Positions 14,799 to 19,313 of a stretch of 19,313 nt of DNA are shown here, one piece after another (the stretch's first letter is position 1; every line of letters starts with the position of its first letter). This DNA is from an uncultured Clostridia bacterium (GTDB lineage Bacteria; Bacillota; Clostridia; Oscillospirales; Acutalibacteraceae). The stretch is taken from positions 1-19,313 of the forward strand of contig CALGRR010000093.1 of NCBI GenBank assembly GCA_937880805.1, read 5' to 3'. The notes below the pieces were generated by a model. It made no database searches, was not told where the DNA came from, and saw only the letters and a program-made list of their open reading frames with translations. The position numbers and the translations under genes are program-made.

Positions 14799-15464
14799 TT
14801 AATAGCCTTTGACTTCCTGATTTTTAACAAGCTTTACTATTGCACTTGTGCCAAGGCGGTCACAGCCAAGATTAATATAATCTTCTGCATCCTCAAAAGA
14901 ACGGATTCCGCCTGCAGCCTTCATTTTAACATTATCACCGATATTCGCGGCAAAAAGAGAAATATCCTCTCTTGTTGCACCGCCTTTTGAAAAACCGGTT
15001 GATGTTTTTATGAAATCTGCACCCGATTCGGTAACAACCCTGCAAAGCTCTTTTTTCTCATCATCGGTAAGAAGGCAGGTTTCAATTATAACCTTAAGTA
15101 TTTTGCCCCTGCACGCTTCTTTTACTTGCTTAATCTCACTTAAAATATCATCATATCTGCCGTCTTTTGCCCAGCCAACATTGATTACCATATCAATTTC
15201 ATCGGCACCGTTTTCAACAGCATCCGAAGCTTCAAAAGCTTTGACTTTAGTTGTTGAATAACCGTTGGGAAATCCGATTACCGTGCAGATTGCAAGCTTA
15301 TCGCCCACATATTCCTTTGCCTGCCTAACATATGATGCGGGAATGCAGACGGATGCGGTTGAATACTCAATTCCGTCATCGCAAATCTGCTTTATCTGCT
15401 CCCATTTTGCATCAACTGCAAGGAGCGTATGGTCGCAATGTGAAAGAATTTTTGAAATTTCCAT
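14799..15464 (-). CDS. deoC: Deoxyribose-phosphate aldolase
   Basis: A 221-residue class I aldolase that splits deoxyribose 5-phosphate into glyceraldehyde 3-phosphate and acetaldehyde. The catalytic residues are in place: Asp91 in DEIDMVINVG, the Schiff-base Lys153 in FIKTSTGFS and Lys182 in VKMKAAGGIR. The ATG at 15464 is preferred over an in-frame ATG at 15500, since GAGGAA sits 8 bases before it and the longer form would overlap the HAD gene. Its ribosome site lies in the last codons of the HAD gene, 4 bases apart. No phosphopentomutase (deoB) is seen in the window, so the link from deoxyribose 1-phosphate must be encoded elsewhere. Confidence 0.95.
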   Translation of the reverse strand: MEISKILSHCDHTLLAVDAKWEQIKQICDDGIEYSTASVCIPASYVRQAKEYVGDKLAICTVIGFPNGYSTTKVKAFEASDAVENGADEIDMVINVGWAKDGRYDDILSEIKQVKEACRGKILKVIIETCLLTDDEKKELCRVVTESGADFIKTSTGFSKGGATREDISLFAANIGDNVKMKAAGGIRSFEDAEDYINLGCDRLGTSAIVKLVKNQEVKGY

Positions 15465-15468
15465 ATTA

Positions 15469-16293
15469 TTATTCCTCATCCAAAACATATTTTTCAACAA
15501 TTACGGCTACTCCGTCATCGGCATTTGAGGGAGCAGAATTTTTCGCAGCTTTTTTGCATAATTCATCGCCGTTTTCCATAGCAAAGGAATACTTTGCAAA
15601 TTCAAGCATTGTTGAATCATTTGATGCATCACCGAAGGTCATTGCTTCATCAGGAAGAATACCGAGTTTTTTGCATAACCCGCCGAGTGCCGTGCCTTTA
15701 TCCGAGCCCATTGCAGTGCCCGAAACAACCCCCGCAAGTGCCGAGGTCATAAATATATTGTTTTCCTCAAAAAATGAGAAAACAGCATTTTTTTGTTCTT
15801 CCGTGTTATAAAAAACATCTATAAGCTCCGCACCCTTGCCCTTAACGGTTTCTGCAAGATTATCGCACCACTTGCTTTTGGCAGAAAACTCGGCAATGAA
15901 AGCCTCGGGCAAGCCGTCATTAATATAATGTTTTTCGGTGCCGTTTTGAACATATGTGTTTCCGCCGACATAGATGTTATAATAAATCGGCATTGAATTC
16001 AGAAGGGTTATTGCTTCCGCCGTTATTTCGGGCGAAACAAGGTTTGTATAAATATATTCATTATTCTTTCTGTCAAAAACCGCCGCACCGTTTGAATGAA
16101 TTATATAATCAACAAAAGGTATCTGATTAACAACATAATCAATAAACGCAAGCGTTCTGCCGGTTGCAATGGCGATTTTAACTCCCTTTTTATGAGCTTC
16201 ATACAGTGCGTTTTTTGTTCTTTCGGTAACCGTGAGATGATCGGGTGCCATTAAGGTTCCGTCAAGATCGGTTGCTATTATTTTAACGGACAT
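15469..16293 (-). CDS. HAD-superfamily phosphatase, Cof type (IIB)
   Basis: A 274-residue haloacid-dehalogenase-type phosphatase. Motif I is DLDGT with the nucleophile Asp9 and Asp11, motif II ATGRT (43-47), motif III lysine in SDKG (Lys199), motif IV GDASND (Asp222, Asp226); the cap between 85 and 190 is the alpha/beta type of subclass IIB. Such enzymes dephosphorylate sugar phosphates, nucleotides or flavin precursors. As first gene of a nucleoside-salvage operon it may act on a nucleotide or (deoxy)ribose phosphate, but this is inference from position only. AAGGGAG precedes the ATG, and a near-consensus promoter lies about 36 bases upstream. Confidence 0.88.
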   Translation of the reverse strand: MSVKIIATDLDGTLMAPDHLTVTERTKNALYEAHKKGVKIAIATGRTLAFIDYVVNQIPFVDYIIHSNGAAVFDRKNNEYIYTNLVSPEITAEAITLLNSMPIYYNIYVGGNTYVQNGTEKHYINDGLPEAFIAEFSAKSKWCDNLAETVKGKGAELIDVFYNTEEQKNAVFSFFEENNIFMTSALAGVVSGTAMGSDKGTALGGLCKKLGILPDEAMTFGDASNDSTMLEFAKYSFAMENGDELCKKAAKNSAPSNADDGVAVIVEKYVLDEE

Positions 16294-16328
16294 TTTATTA
16301 CTCCCTTGCGGATTTATTTATCTTATTG

Positions 16329-16358
16329 AGTATATCATTTTTAAATAATGTATGTCAA
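16329..16358 (-). promoter_or_regulatory. Promoter of the nucleoside-salvage operon
   Basis: On the minus strand a perfect TTGACA (16353-16358) and TATACT (16329-16334) are 18 bases apart, about 36 bases before the HAD gene. I see no clear operator or palindrome over it, so any regulation by DeoR- or CytR-like proteins is not visible. Confidence 0.75.
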
Positions 16359-16370
16359 GGAATGCCAAAC

Positions 16371-16401
16371 TCATCACAAAATAAATTATTCATCATATAT
16401 T
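16371..16401 (+). promoter_or_regulatory. Possible sporulation SigE-type promoter of cotJ
   Basis: CATATATT at 16394-16401 fits the SigE -10 consensus (CATACAnT) at all but one specified base, and TCATCAC 15-16 bases upstream is a weak -35. Bacillus cotJ is SigE-controlled. A small hairpin (GAGGA-ATG-TCCTC, 16409-16421) lies in the leader. Confidence 0.35.
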
Positions 16402-16445
16402 GAAAACAGAGGAATGTCCTCAAAAACGGAAAGGAATGATTTGTT

Positions 16446-16664
16446 ATGGCCGATCATTACGGCTACCGTGTTCAGCAGCGGCAGATAAACCGTGCCGAGC
16501 CTTGCCCCGGTTCAAAAACTCCCCTGCCGTCTGATTTTACGGTTGCAATGCTGTATGTTCCGATGCAGATTGATACAACAATGTTTGATGAAATGAAGGC
16601 TTTTGAGTGCGGAACTCTTTTTCCCGTTCTCAGCAAGCCTTTTGCAGGGAAGTGCTGCAAATGA
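16446..16664 (+). CDS. cotJA: Spore coat protein CotJA
   Basis: A 72-residue protein recognised by the CotJA pattern: a proline-rich start, then VAMLYVPMQ, a short helix, and the closing ECGTLFPVLSKPFAGK block (compare GTLFPELDKPF). In Bacillus CotJA, CotJB and CotJC are made in the mother cell and deposited in the inner coat; CotJA is needed to hold CotJC there. The ribosome site GGAAAGGA fits the ATG. The stop overlaps the cotJB start by 4 bases (ATGA). Confidence 0.85.
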   Translation: MADHYGYRVQQRQINRAEPCPGSKTPLPSDFTVAMLYVPMQIDTTMFDEMKAFECGTLFPVLSKPFAGKCCK

Positions 16665-16912
16665 ACAGCAGAGAAATTGCATTAAAAAAACTTTCGGCAG
16701 CTCATTTTACGCTCTGGGAAATGCATCTTTATCTTGACACCCATCCCTGGGATACACAGATGTGCGAAAGCTATAAAAAGTGCGAGATGAAATACAAGCT
16801 TCTGAAAAAAGAGTTTGAAGATAATTTCTATCCGCTTTCCGCAAAAAACGCACAGGGATATGAATGGCTTCAGGGTCCTTGGCCCTGGGAATATGAGGAG
16901 TGTGGCTGCTGA
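16661..16912 (+). CDS. cotJB: Spore coat protein CotJB
   Basis: An 83-residue protein with the CotJB pattern: an N-terminal helix (LKKLSAAHFTLWEMHLYLDT), the HPWDTQM motif, and a C-terminal tryptophan-rich tail (YEWLQGPWPWEYE). Length and order are as in Bacillus and Clostridia. The ATG at 16661 overlaps the cotJA stop; the longer in-frame start would lie inside cotJA. Its stop overlaps the cotJC start by one base (TGATG), so the three genes are coupled. Confidence 0.88.
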   Translation: MNSREIALKKLSAAHFTLWEMHLYLDTHPWDTQMCESYKKCEMKYKLLKKEFEDNFYPLSAKNAQGYEWLQGPWPWEYEECGC

Positions 16913-17025
16913 TGTTTAATTATGAAAAAAGATTACAGTTTCCCGTTAAAATCAAAAACCCAAACCCCAAATATGCACAGATTATTATGTCGCAGTACGG
17001 CGGTGCATACTGCAAAAAGATATAA
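16912..17025 (+). pseudogene. cotJC: Truncated cotJC (manganese-catalase-like coat protein), 5' fragment only
   Basis: The ATG in the TGATG overlap begins a clear CotJC: residues 1-32 read MFNYEKRLQFPVKIKNPNP then KYAQIIMSQYGGA, the family's standard N-terminus. CotJC is normally about 190 residues with a di-manganese ferritin-like site; here the match stops at about residue 32-33 (near 17010) and the frame ends four codons later inside a terminator that belongs to the next, AT-rich region. The metal-binding helices are gone. The remainder of the gene is not in the window, as expected if a prophage is inserted within cotJC. Confidence 0.8.
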
Positions 17026-17058
17026 GACCCCGTTGTTAATCGAGGTCTTATATCTTTT
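17015..17058. terminator. Long-stem bidirectional terminator at the cotJC/prophage edge
   Basis: A 15-base perfect inverted repeat (AAAAGATATAAGACC / GGTCTTATATCTTTT) with a 14-base loop. The A and T runs at the stem ends let it work in both directions: it ends the minus-strand membrane-protein pair and would also stop cotJ transcripts. The cut cotJC frame terminates inside it. Confidence 0.8.
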
Positions 17059-17071
17059 CTAATTATACAAG

Positions 17072-17596
17072 TTAATGTTTCGGTGCTGCTGATGTTTTTT
17101 CAATATCCATTATTTTTAACATTTCTTTGGTTTCAGAAATGTTATTAATAATAAAATTGTTTTTATTTTTTAAGATAACCAATATTCTTTTTACAGTCCT
17201 TAACTCGTTTCTTATTCTTAATTCGGCTTTTGAATTTTCGGAAGAATATTGATTATATTTATTTTCGATGCTCATTACTTCTTTGAACAACAAATCTAAC
17301 AACTCTTTATCGTTATATTTACAAAGCAATTCTATGCTATAATTATTATTTTGTTGTTCAATTGCTTTGTGAGCGTTCTCTATTGAATTTTTAAGTGGTT
17401 CATTTCGAAGTTTTACTCTTCTAACGCCAACATTCATTTTCAGATCTTTTTCAATCTTCTTTTTTTGCAACACCTTATACATTTGCTTTTTTCTCGGTTG
17501 TTCATGCTTTTTCCAAAATGATGTTCTTTCAATAACACAAAACGTTATTGTAAGTATCAATCCAATAACACTAAAAATTATAGATAAATCTTTCAT
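17072..17596 (-). CDS. Unknown single-pass membrane protein with a charged helical tail
   Basis: 174 residues, not recognised. Residues 5-22 form one hydrophobic membrane segment; the rest is very rich in lysine, glutamate and asparagine and looks helical (likely coiled coil around 60-165), so a cytoplasmic domain on a membrane anchor is the best reading. Base composition is strikingly AT-rich beside the host genes. A strong AAGGAGG ribosome site stands 8 bases before the ATG, and the gene follows the next one by 19 bases; both share one promoter. Its place at a prophage edge suggests a lysogenic-conversion or superinfection-immunity role, but nothing in the sequence names a function. Confidence 0.7.
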   Translation of the reverse strand: MKDLSIIFSVIGLILTITFCVIERTSFWKKHEQPRKKQMYKVLQKKKIEKDLKMNVGVRRVKLRNEPLKNSIENAHKAIEQQNNNYSIELLCKYNDKELLDLLFKEVMSIENKYNQYSSENSKAELRIRNELRTVKRILVILKNKNNFIINNISETKEMLKIMDIEKTSAAPKH

Positions 17597-17615
17597 TGCT
17601 TATCCTCCTTACCAT

Positions 17616-18014
17616 TTAATTGCTCATATTCTTTTCTAATGATAATGCTACCCCAGTTGTTATAACATATGAAACAATTGAAACAATCAATGCTTTTACC
17701 CAGGAACAATCATCATCTAATATAAGACCACTATATGCACCTATTACCAAAAAGCAAATAACAATAGCAATAGAAAATGAAATTATTTTCTTTCCTGCTT
17801 TTACACTTTTAAATAAGCTAAAAACCGATGGGACCATAAGCGAAAATGCTGATATAACAAAAGAACCACTTAAAAGCATTTCTTCTATTACTATCAATAT
17901 TTCTTCTGGTTTGAAAACTAAATTGATTACTAAAGTAAAAAGATTCGGCACAAAAGAAAAAATAAAAGTGGCCGCAATCCATTCTTCAATATTGCTTTCT
18001 AATTTTTTGCACAC
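17616..18014 (-). CDS. Unknown four-helix membrane protein
   Basis: 132 residues, not recognised. Four hydrophobic segments can be placed at about 13-33, 47-68, 77-98 and 107-126, with short charged loops (KSVKAGKK, LDDDCSW), so nearly all of it is in the membrane. The start is GTG with AAAGGGTG about 7 bases upstream. It is first behind a perfect consensus promoter and is followed by the single-pass gene after 19 bases. Holin is unlikely: it is outside the lysis order, lies past the terminator and has its own promoter. An immunity or toxin-like role in the host membrane is possible but unproven. Confidence 0.7.
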   Translation of the reverse strand: MCKKLESNIEEWIAATFIFSFVPNLFTLVINLVFKPEEILIVIEEMLLSGSFVISAFSLMVPSVFSLFKSVKAGKKIISFSIAIVICFLVIGAYSGLILDDDCSWVKALIVSIVSYVITTGVALSLEKNMSN

Positions 18015-18050
18015 AAGAAAACACCCTTTATTATCTTCATTTATATTTTG

Positions 18051-18079
18051 ATTATACTTTGAAAAATCTTAAATGTCAA
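18051..18079 (-). promoter_or_regulatory. Perfect SigA promoter of the prophage-edge gene pair
   Basis: On the minus strand TTGACA (18074-18079) and TATAAT (18051-18056) are exactly 17 bases apart, the full consensus. It begins 11 bases past the lysis-cassette terminator. It should be on in the lysogen without any phage activator. Confidence 0.85.
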
Positions 18080-18087
18080 CATTCGAC

Positions 18088-18181
18088 AAAACCCCCGATG
18101 CTGCGTAACAGTCAGCACCGGGGGTTCATTTTTCTTGCAAAACACAAGCTACCACACCTATGTCTTGCTTCCTATACCATT
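18088..18181 (-). ncRNA. Candidate small RNA (about 94 bases) at the end of the lysis cassette
   Basis: A good promoter just upstream and a strong terminator at its 3' end bracket about 94 bases with no credible coding frame: the ATG near the 5' end reads only two codons and the others are very short. The 5' part has short pairing segments (for example CTTG / CAAG at 18135-18149); the 3' part is the terminator hairpin. It is transcribed in the same direction as the 29-residue peptide gene, so it is not a classical overlapping antisense antitoxin. Not a family I can name. Confidence 0.4.
18091..18125 (-). terminator. Terminator of the lysis cassette and small RNA
   Basis: A 12-pair stem with one mismatch (ACCCCCG-A-TGCTG / CAGCA-C-CGGGGGT) and a 9-base loop. 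It is followed by TTTT on the minus strand and TTCATTTTT on the plus strand. GC-rich and strong; it separates the late transcript from the independently promoted gene pair. Confidence 0.85.
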
Positions 18182-18187
18182 GTTAAA

Positions 18188-18216
18188 ATTATAACACAAA
18201 TACTTATGTTATGCAA
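18188..18216 (-). promoter_or_regulatory. Promoter of the candidate small RNA
   Basis: On the minus strand TTGCAT (18211-18216) and a perfect TATAAT (18188-18193) are 17 bases apart, with TGT before the -10 (extended -10). It begins 4 bases after the peptide gene's stop codon. Confidence 0.65.
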
Positions 18217-18219
18217 CTA

Positions 18220-18309
18220 TCAAAACCAGCCTGCAATATTTTCAATCAGTCCTCTGATAATTGCAACGACAATTGCGGCGATAAGACCGATACCTGTTAA
18301 TGCTCCCAT
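18220..18309 (-). CDS. 29-residue hydrophobic peptide
   Basis: A tiny frame with a very strong ribosome site (GGAGG, 8 bases before ATG): MGALTGIGLIAAIVVAIIRG then LIENIAGWF. It has a glycine/alanine/isoleucine-rich stretch of about 18 residues, one arginine, one glutamate and an amphipathic aromatic end, so it should insert in or lie on the membrane. It starts 15 bases after the previous gene stops and continues the lysis cassette. It could be a holin-like lysis helper, a small membrane toxin or a regulator of lysis; it also faintly resembles phenol-soluble modulins in pattern. No family assigned. Confidence 0.6.
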   Translation of the reverse strand: MGALTGIGLIAAIVVAIIRGLIENIAGWF

Positions 18310-18324
18310 TGTTAATACCTCCAA

Positions 18325-18570
18325 TCACAATTCAATGCCTTCAATTTCGGCACGAACTTCAAGTGTATATAAGTACTGCCCCATAAAGCTCTTCTGCTGT
18401 TTTAAAAGCTCTATGCTGCATTTGGGTGTAAAGTTAAGCTTTCCTGCCTCATACTTCACAACCATTTTATGAAGCTTTTCATATCTAATTTTGGTCTGAT
18501 AATATTCAGCCTTAAATCTTTCTTTGTAATCTTCGCTGTTCATCATTTCAACTGTGTTTTTCAGTTCCAT
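18325..18570 (-). CDS. Small phage protein (crAss001_48-related type)
   Basis: 81 residues with the pattern I know from a widespread small phage family: an N-terminal MNSEDYKERFKAEYYQTKIR stretch, then a leucine/lysine helix (YEKLHKMV), a short NFTPKC turn and a second helix ending in LEVRAEIEGIEL. Function unknown; it is common in Firmicute and crAss-like phages. Probably two long helices with a hairpin. A full AAGGAGGT ribosome site overlaps the endolysin stop codon, and the genes are 13 bases apart. Confidence 0.7.
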   Translation of the reverse strand: MELKNTVEMMNSEDYKERFKAEYYQTKIRYEKLHKMVVKYEAGKLNFTPKCSIELLKQQKSFMGQYLYTLEVRAEIEGIEL

Positions 18571-18583
18571 TGTTATTACCTCC

Positions 18584-19243
18584 TTAAGGTTTCATAAGCT
18601 TGCCCTGCTTGAGCAGTTTAAGCATTGTTTCGTTTTGTTTTGATTTACCCTTATAGTCTGCAATACTGTTTGCGGCAGCAATTTTCTTACGGTAAGCATA
18701 TGAACCGCTTTCACCTATGGATTTAAGAGCATCTGTTATTGAAAGAGCATTAACAGAACACTTTTTAAAGTATGCATTGCCTACAATAAAACTTCTGTCT
18801 CTCGGTCTGAGAACACCGAGACAGTTGCGAGTTATGTAACCAAAATAAGAGCTCTTTTTCATTGCATCTCTGTTACCCGTTGCATTCTGGTCATACATAA
18901 CAACAGTAGAAAGAGTGCATTCATCCGTTGCAATGCCTATGTGTCCGCAATCGTGAAATTTACTGAACTTCTTGCCGTAAACAACAATATCACCTTTTAT
19001 CGGCTTAAATGAAGCAGTGTTTTTGATAAGAACAAAAGCTTCGTGCATCGCACCGTAGCCGCCCCAGGATTTGTCGTTGAATCTGTTGAAGTATGCTTCC
19101 GCATTACCCCAAGACCCCGCATTAATGCCAAAGCATTCTTTAAGGTAAATCTTTATAAGGTCGACACACTGTGCACCCTTATAATTATCATAATCGGTTT
19201 TCTTACCGTAATAGGTTTTGACAAACTCTTCAAAGGTTAACAT
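18584..19243 (-). CDS. Phage endolysin: CHAP amidase/endopeptidase with C-terminal wall-binding domain
   Basis: A 219-residue cell-wall hydrolase. The CHAP (NlpC/P60-like) domain fills about residues 1-150: catalytic Cys26 in YKGAQCVDL, a WGNAEAY block, GDIVVYGK, and catalytic His101 in DCGHIGIA. The last ~55 residues (ITDALKSIGESGSYAYRKKIA onward to LLKQGKLMKP) form the small repeat-like domain found at the end of many clostridial phage lysins and thought to bind the wall. No signal peptide, so release would need a holin. Two in-frame ATGs exist: the one at 19252 is 1 base from the AAGGAGG ribosome site, too close, so the one at 19243 (10 bases away) is chosen. It overlaps or adjoins the upstream gene's end. 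Confidence 0.85.
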   Translation of the reverse strand: MLTFEEFVKTYYGKKTDYDNYKGAQCVDLIKIYLKECFGINAGSWGNAEAYFNRFNDKSWGGYGAMHEAFVLIKNTASFKPIKGDIVVYGKKFSKFHDCGHIGIATDECTLSTVVMYDQNATGNRDAMKKSSYFGYITRNCLGVLRPRDRSFIVGNAYFKKCSVNALSITDALKSIGESGSYAYRKKIAAANSIADYKGKSKQNETMLKLLKQGKLMKP

Positions 19244-19248
19244 TTCAT

Positions 19249-19313
19249 TCATTCCTCCTTCTTCTTCAAAAGGTCAATAGCTTTAATAATAATCTTCGGC
19301 ATCGGTACACCCA
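19249..19313 (-). CDS. C-terminal tail of a cut-off phage gene, possibly a holin
   Basis: Only the last 20 codons are in the window: GVPMPKIIIKAIDLLKKKEE, stop at 19249-19251. Its stop overlaps the first ATG of the endolysin frame (ATGA). The short basic, charged tail and its place directly before an endolysin suit a holin C-terminus, but too little is present to identify it. Confidence 0.45.
   Translation of the reverse strand, partial: GVPMPKIIIKAIDLLKKKEE

Larger units (their letters stand above)
17011..19313 (-). mobile_element. Prophage late end (lysis genes plus accessory module), incomplete
   Basis: From about 17011 to the right edge all genes are on the minus strand and differ from the host: a possible holin tail, a CHAP endolysin, a small phage protein, a tiny hydrophobic peptide, then an AT-rich pair with its own promoter and terminator. 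In many prophages lysis genes and such accessory (moron) genes sit at the attachment end far from the integrase, which fits an edge inside cotJC. No integrase, structural gene or repeated attachment core is visible, so the element type is inferred. Confidence 0.6.

Noticed and set aside
18088..18309. Classical type I toxin-antitoxin pair (peptide plus antisense RNA)
   Set aside because: The candidate RNA is on the same strand as the peptide and does not overlap it; I found no convincing plus-strand promoter for an antisense RNA.
17620..18472. Plus-strand open frames opposite the prophage genes
   Set aside because: They run across a promoter, terminator and small-RNA region and have no ribosome sites; the minus-strand genes have strong ones.
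1..19313. CRISPR array, tRNA, rRNA, riboswitch or insertion sequence
   Set aside because: I saw no spaced direct repeats, cloverleaf-like sequence, recognised aptamer, transposase or terminal inverted repeats.

Overview
The window looks like a chromosomal contig from an anaerobic, spore-forming Clostridia species, most likely an Oscillospiraceae/Ruminococcaceae-type gut Firmicute. The evidence is a class III (anaerobic) ribonucleotide reductase with its radical-SAM activase, a cotJ spore-coat operon, strong AGGAGG-type ribosome binding sites, SigA-type promoters and moderate-to-low GC. No rRNA, tRNA or CRISPR was seen.

Layout. (1) 1-2668, plus strand: a mosaic segment. An open frame runs in from the left edge and joins the TOPRIM end of an OLD-family nuclease, the first ~30 residues of a SerA-like phosphoglycerate dehydrogenase and the C-terminal part of a family-3 glycosidase. 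An intact endonuclease/exonuclease/phosphatase-fold gene follows, then a second fused frame ending as an SGNH esterase. (2) 2691-6632, plus strand: an EIIC-type membrane protein, a secreted neutral-ceramidase-like protein and a SEDS (RodA/FtsW) cell-wall polymerase, separated by terminators. (3) 6650-12269, minus strand: a membrane-anchored cell-wall amidase, then the deoxyribonucleotide-synthesis block nrdG, nrdD and trxB, then a GtrA-like membrane protein. NrdR-type operators lie in front of nrdD (four, as two pairs with 31-base periodicity) and nrdG (one). (4) 12364-16293, minus strand: a nucleoside salvage operon in the order HAD phosphatase, deoC, deoD, cdd, pdp, with overlapping or nearly touching genes and one near-consensus promoter. 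(5) 16446-17025, plus strand: cotJA, cotJB and a cotJC cut off after about 33 residues. (6) 17011-19313, minus strand: foreign DNA that looks like the late end of a prophage. It holds a possible holin tail, a CHAP endolysin, a small phage gene, a 29-residue hydrophobic peptide, a candidate small RNA, and two AT-rich membrane-protein genes behind a perfect consensus promoter.

How the genes work together. NrdG makes the glycyl radical on NrdD. NrdD carries its own C-terminal thioredoxin-like domain, and the adjacent TrxB is the obvious electron supplier, so the three form a compact dNTP-making unit that NrdR probably represses. The salvage operon does the reverse: it deaminates cytidines, phosphorolyses purine and pyrimidine nucleosides, and splits deoxyribose 5-phosphate for carbon.

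The points most worth a second look are the cut cotJC at the phage edge, the prophage-end accessory module with its peptide and small RNA, the double-paired NrdR operators, the TrxB lacking the usual NADPH arginines, and the in-frame gene fusions at the left end. The fusions may be assembly artefacts.
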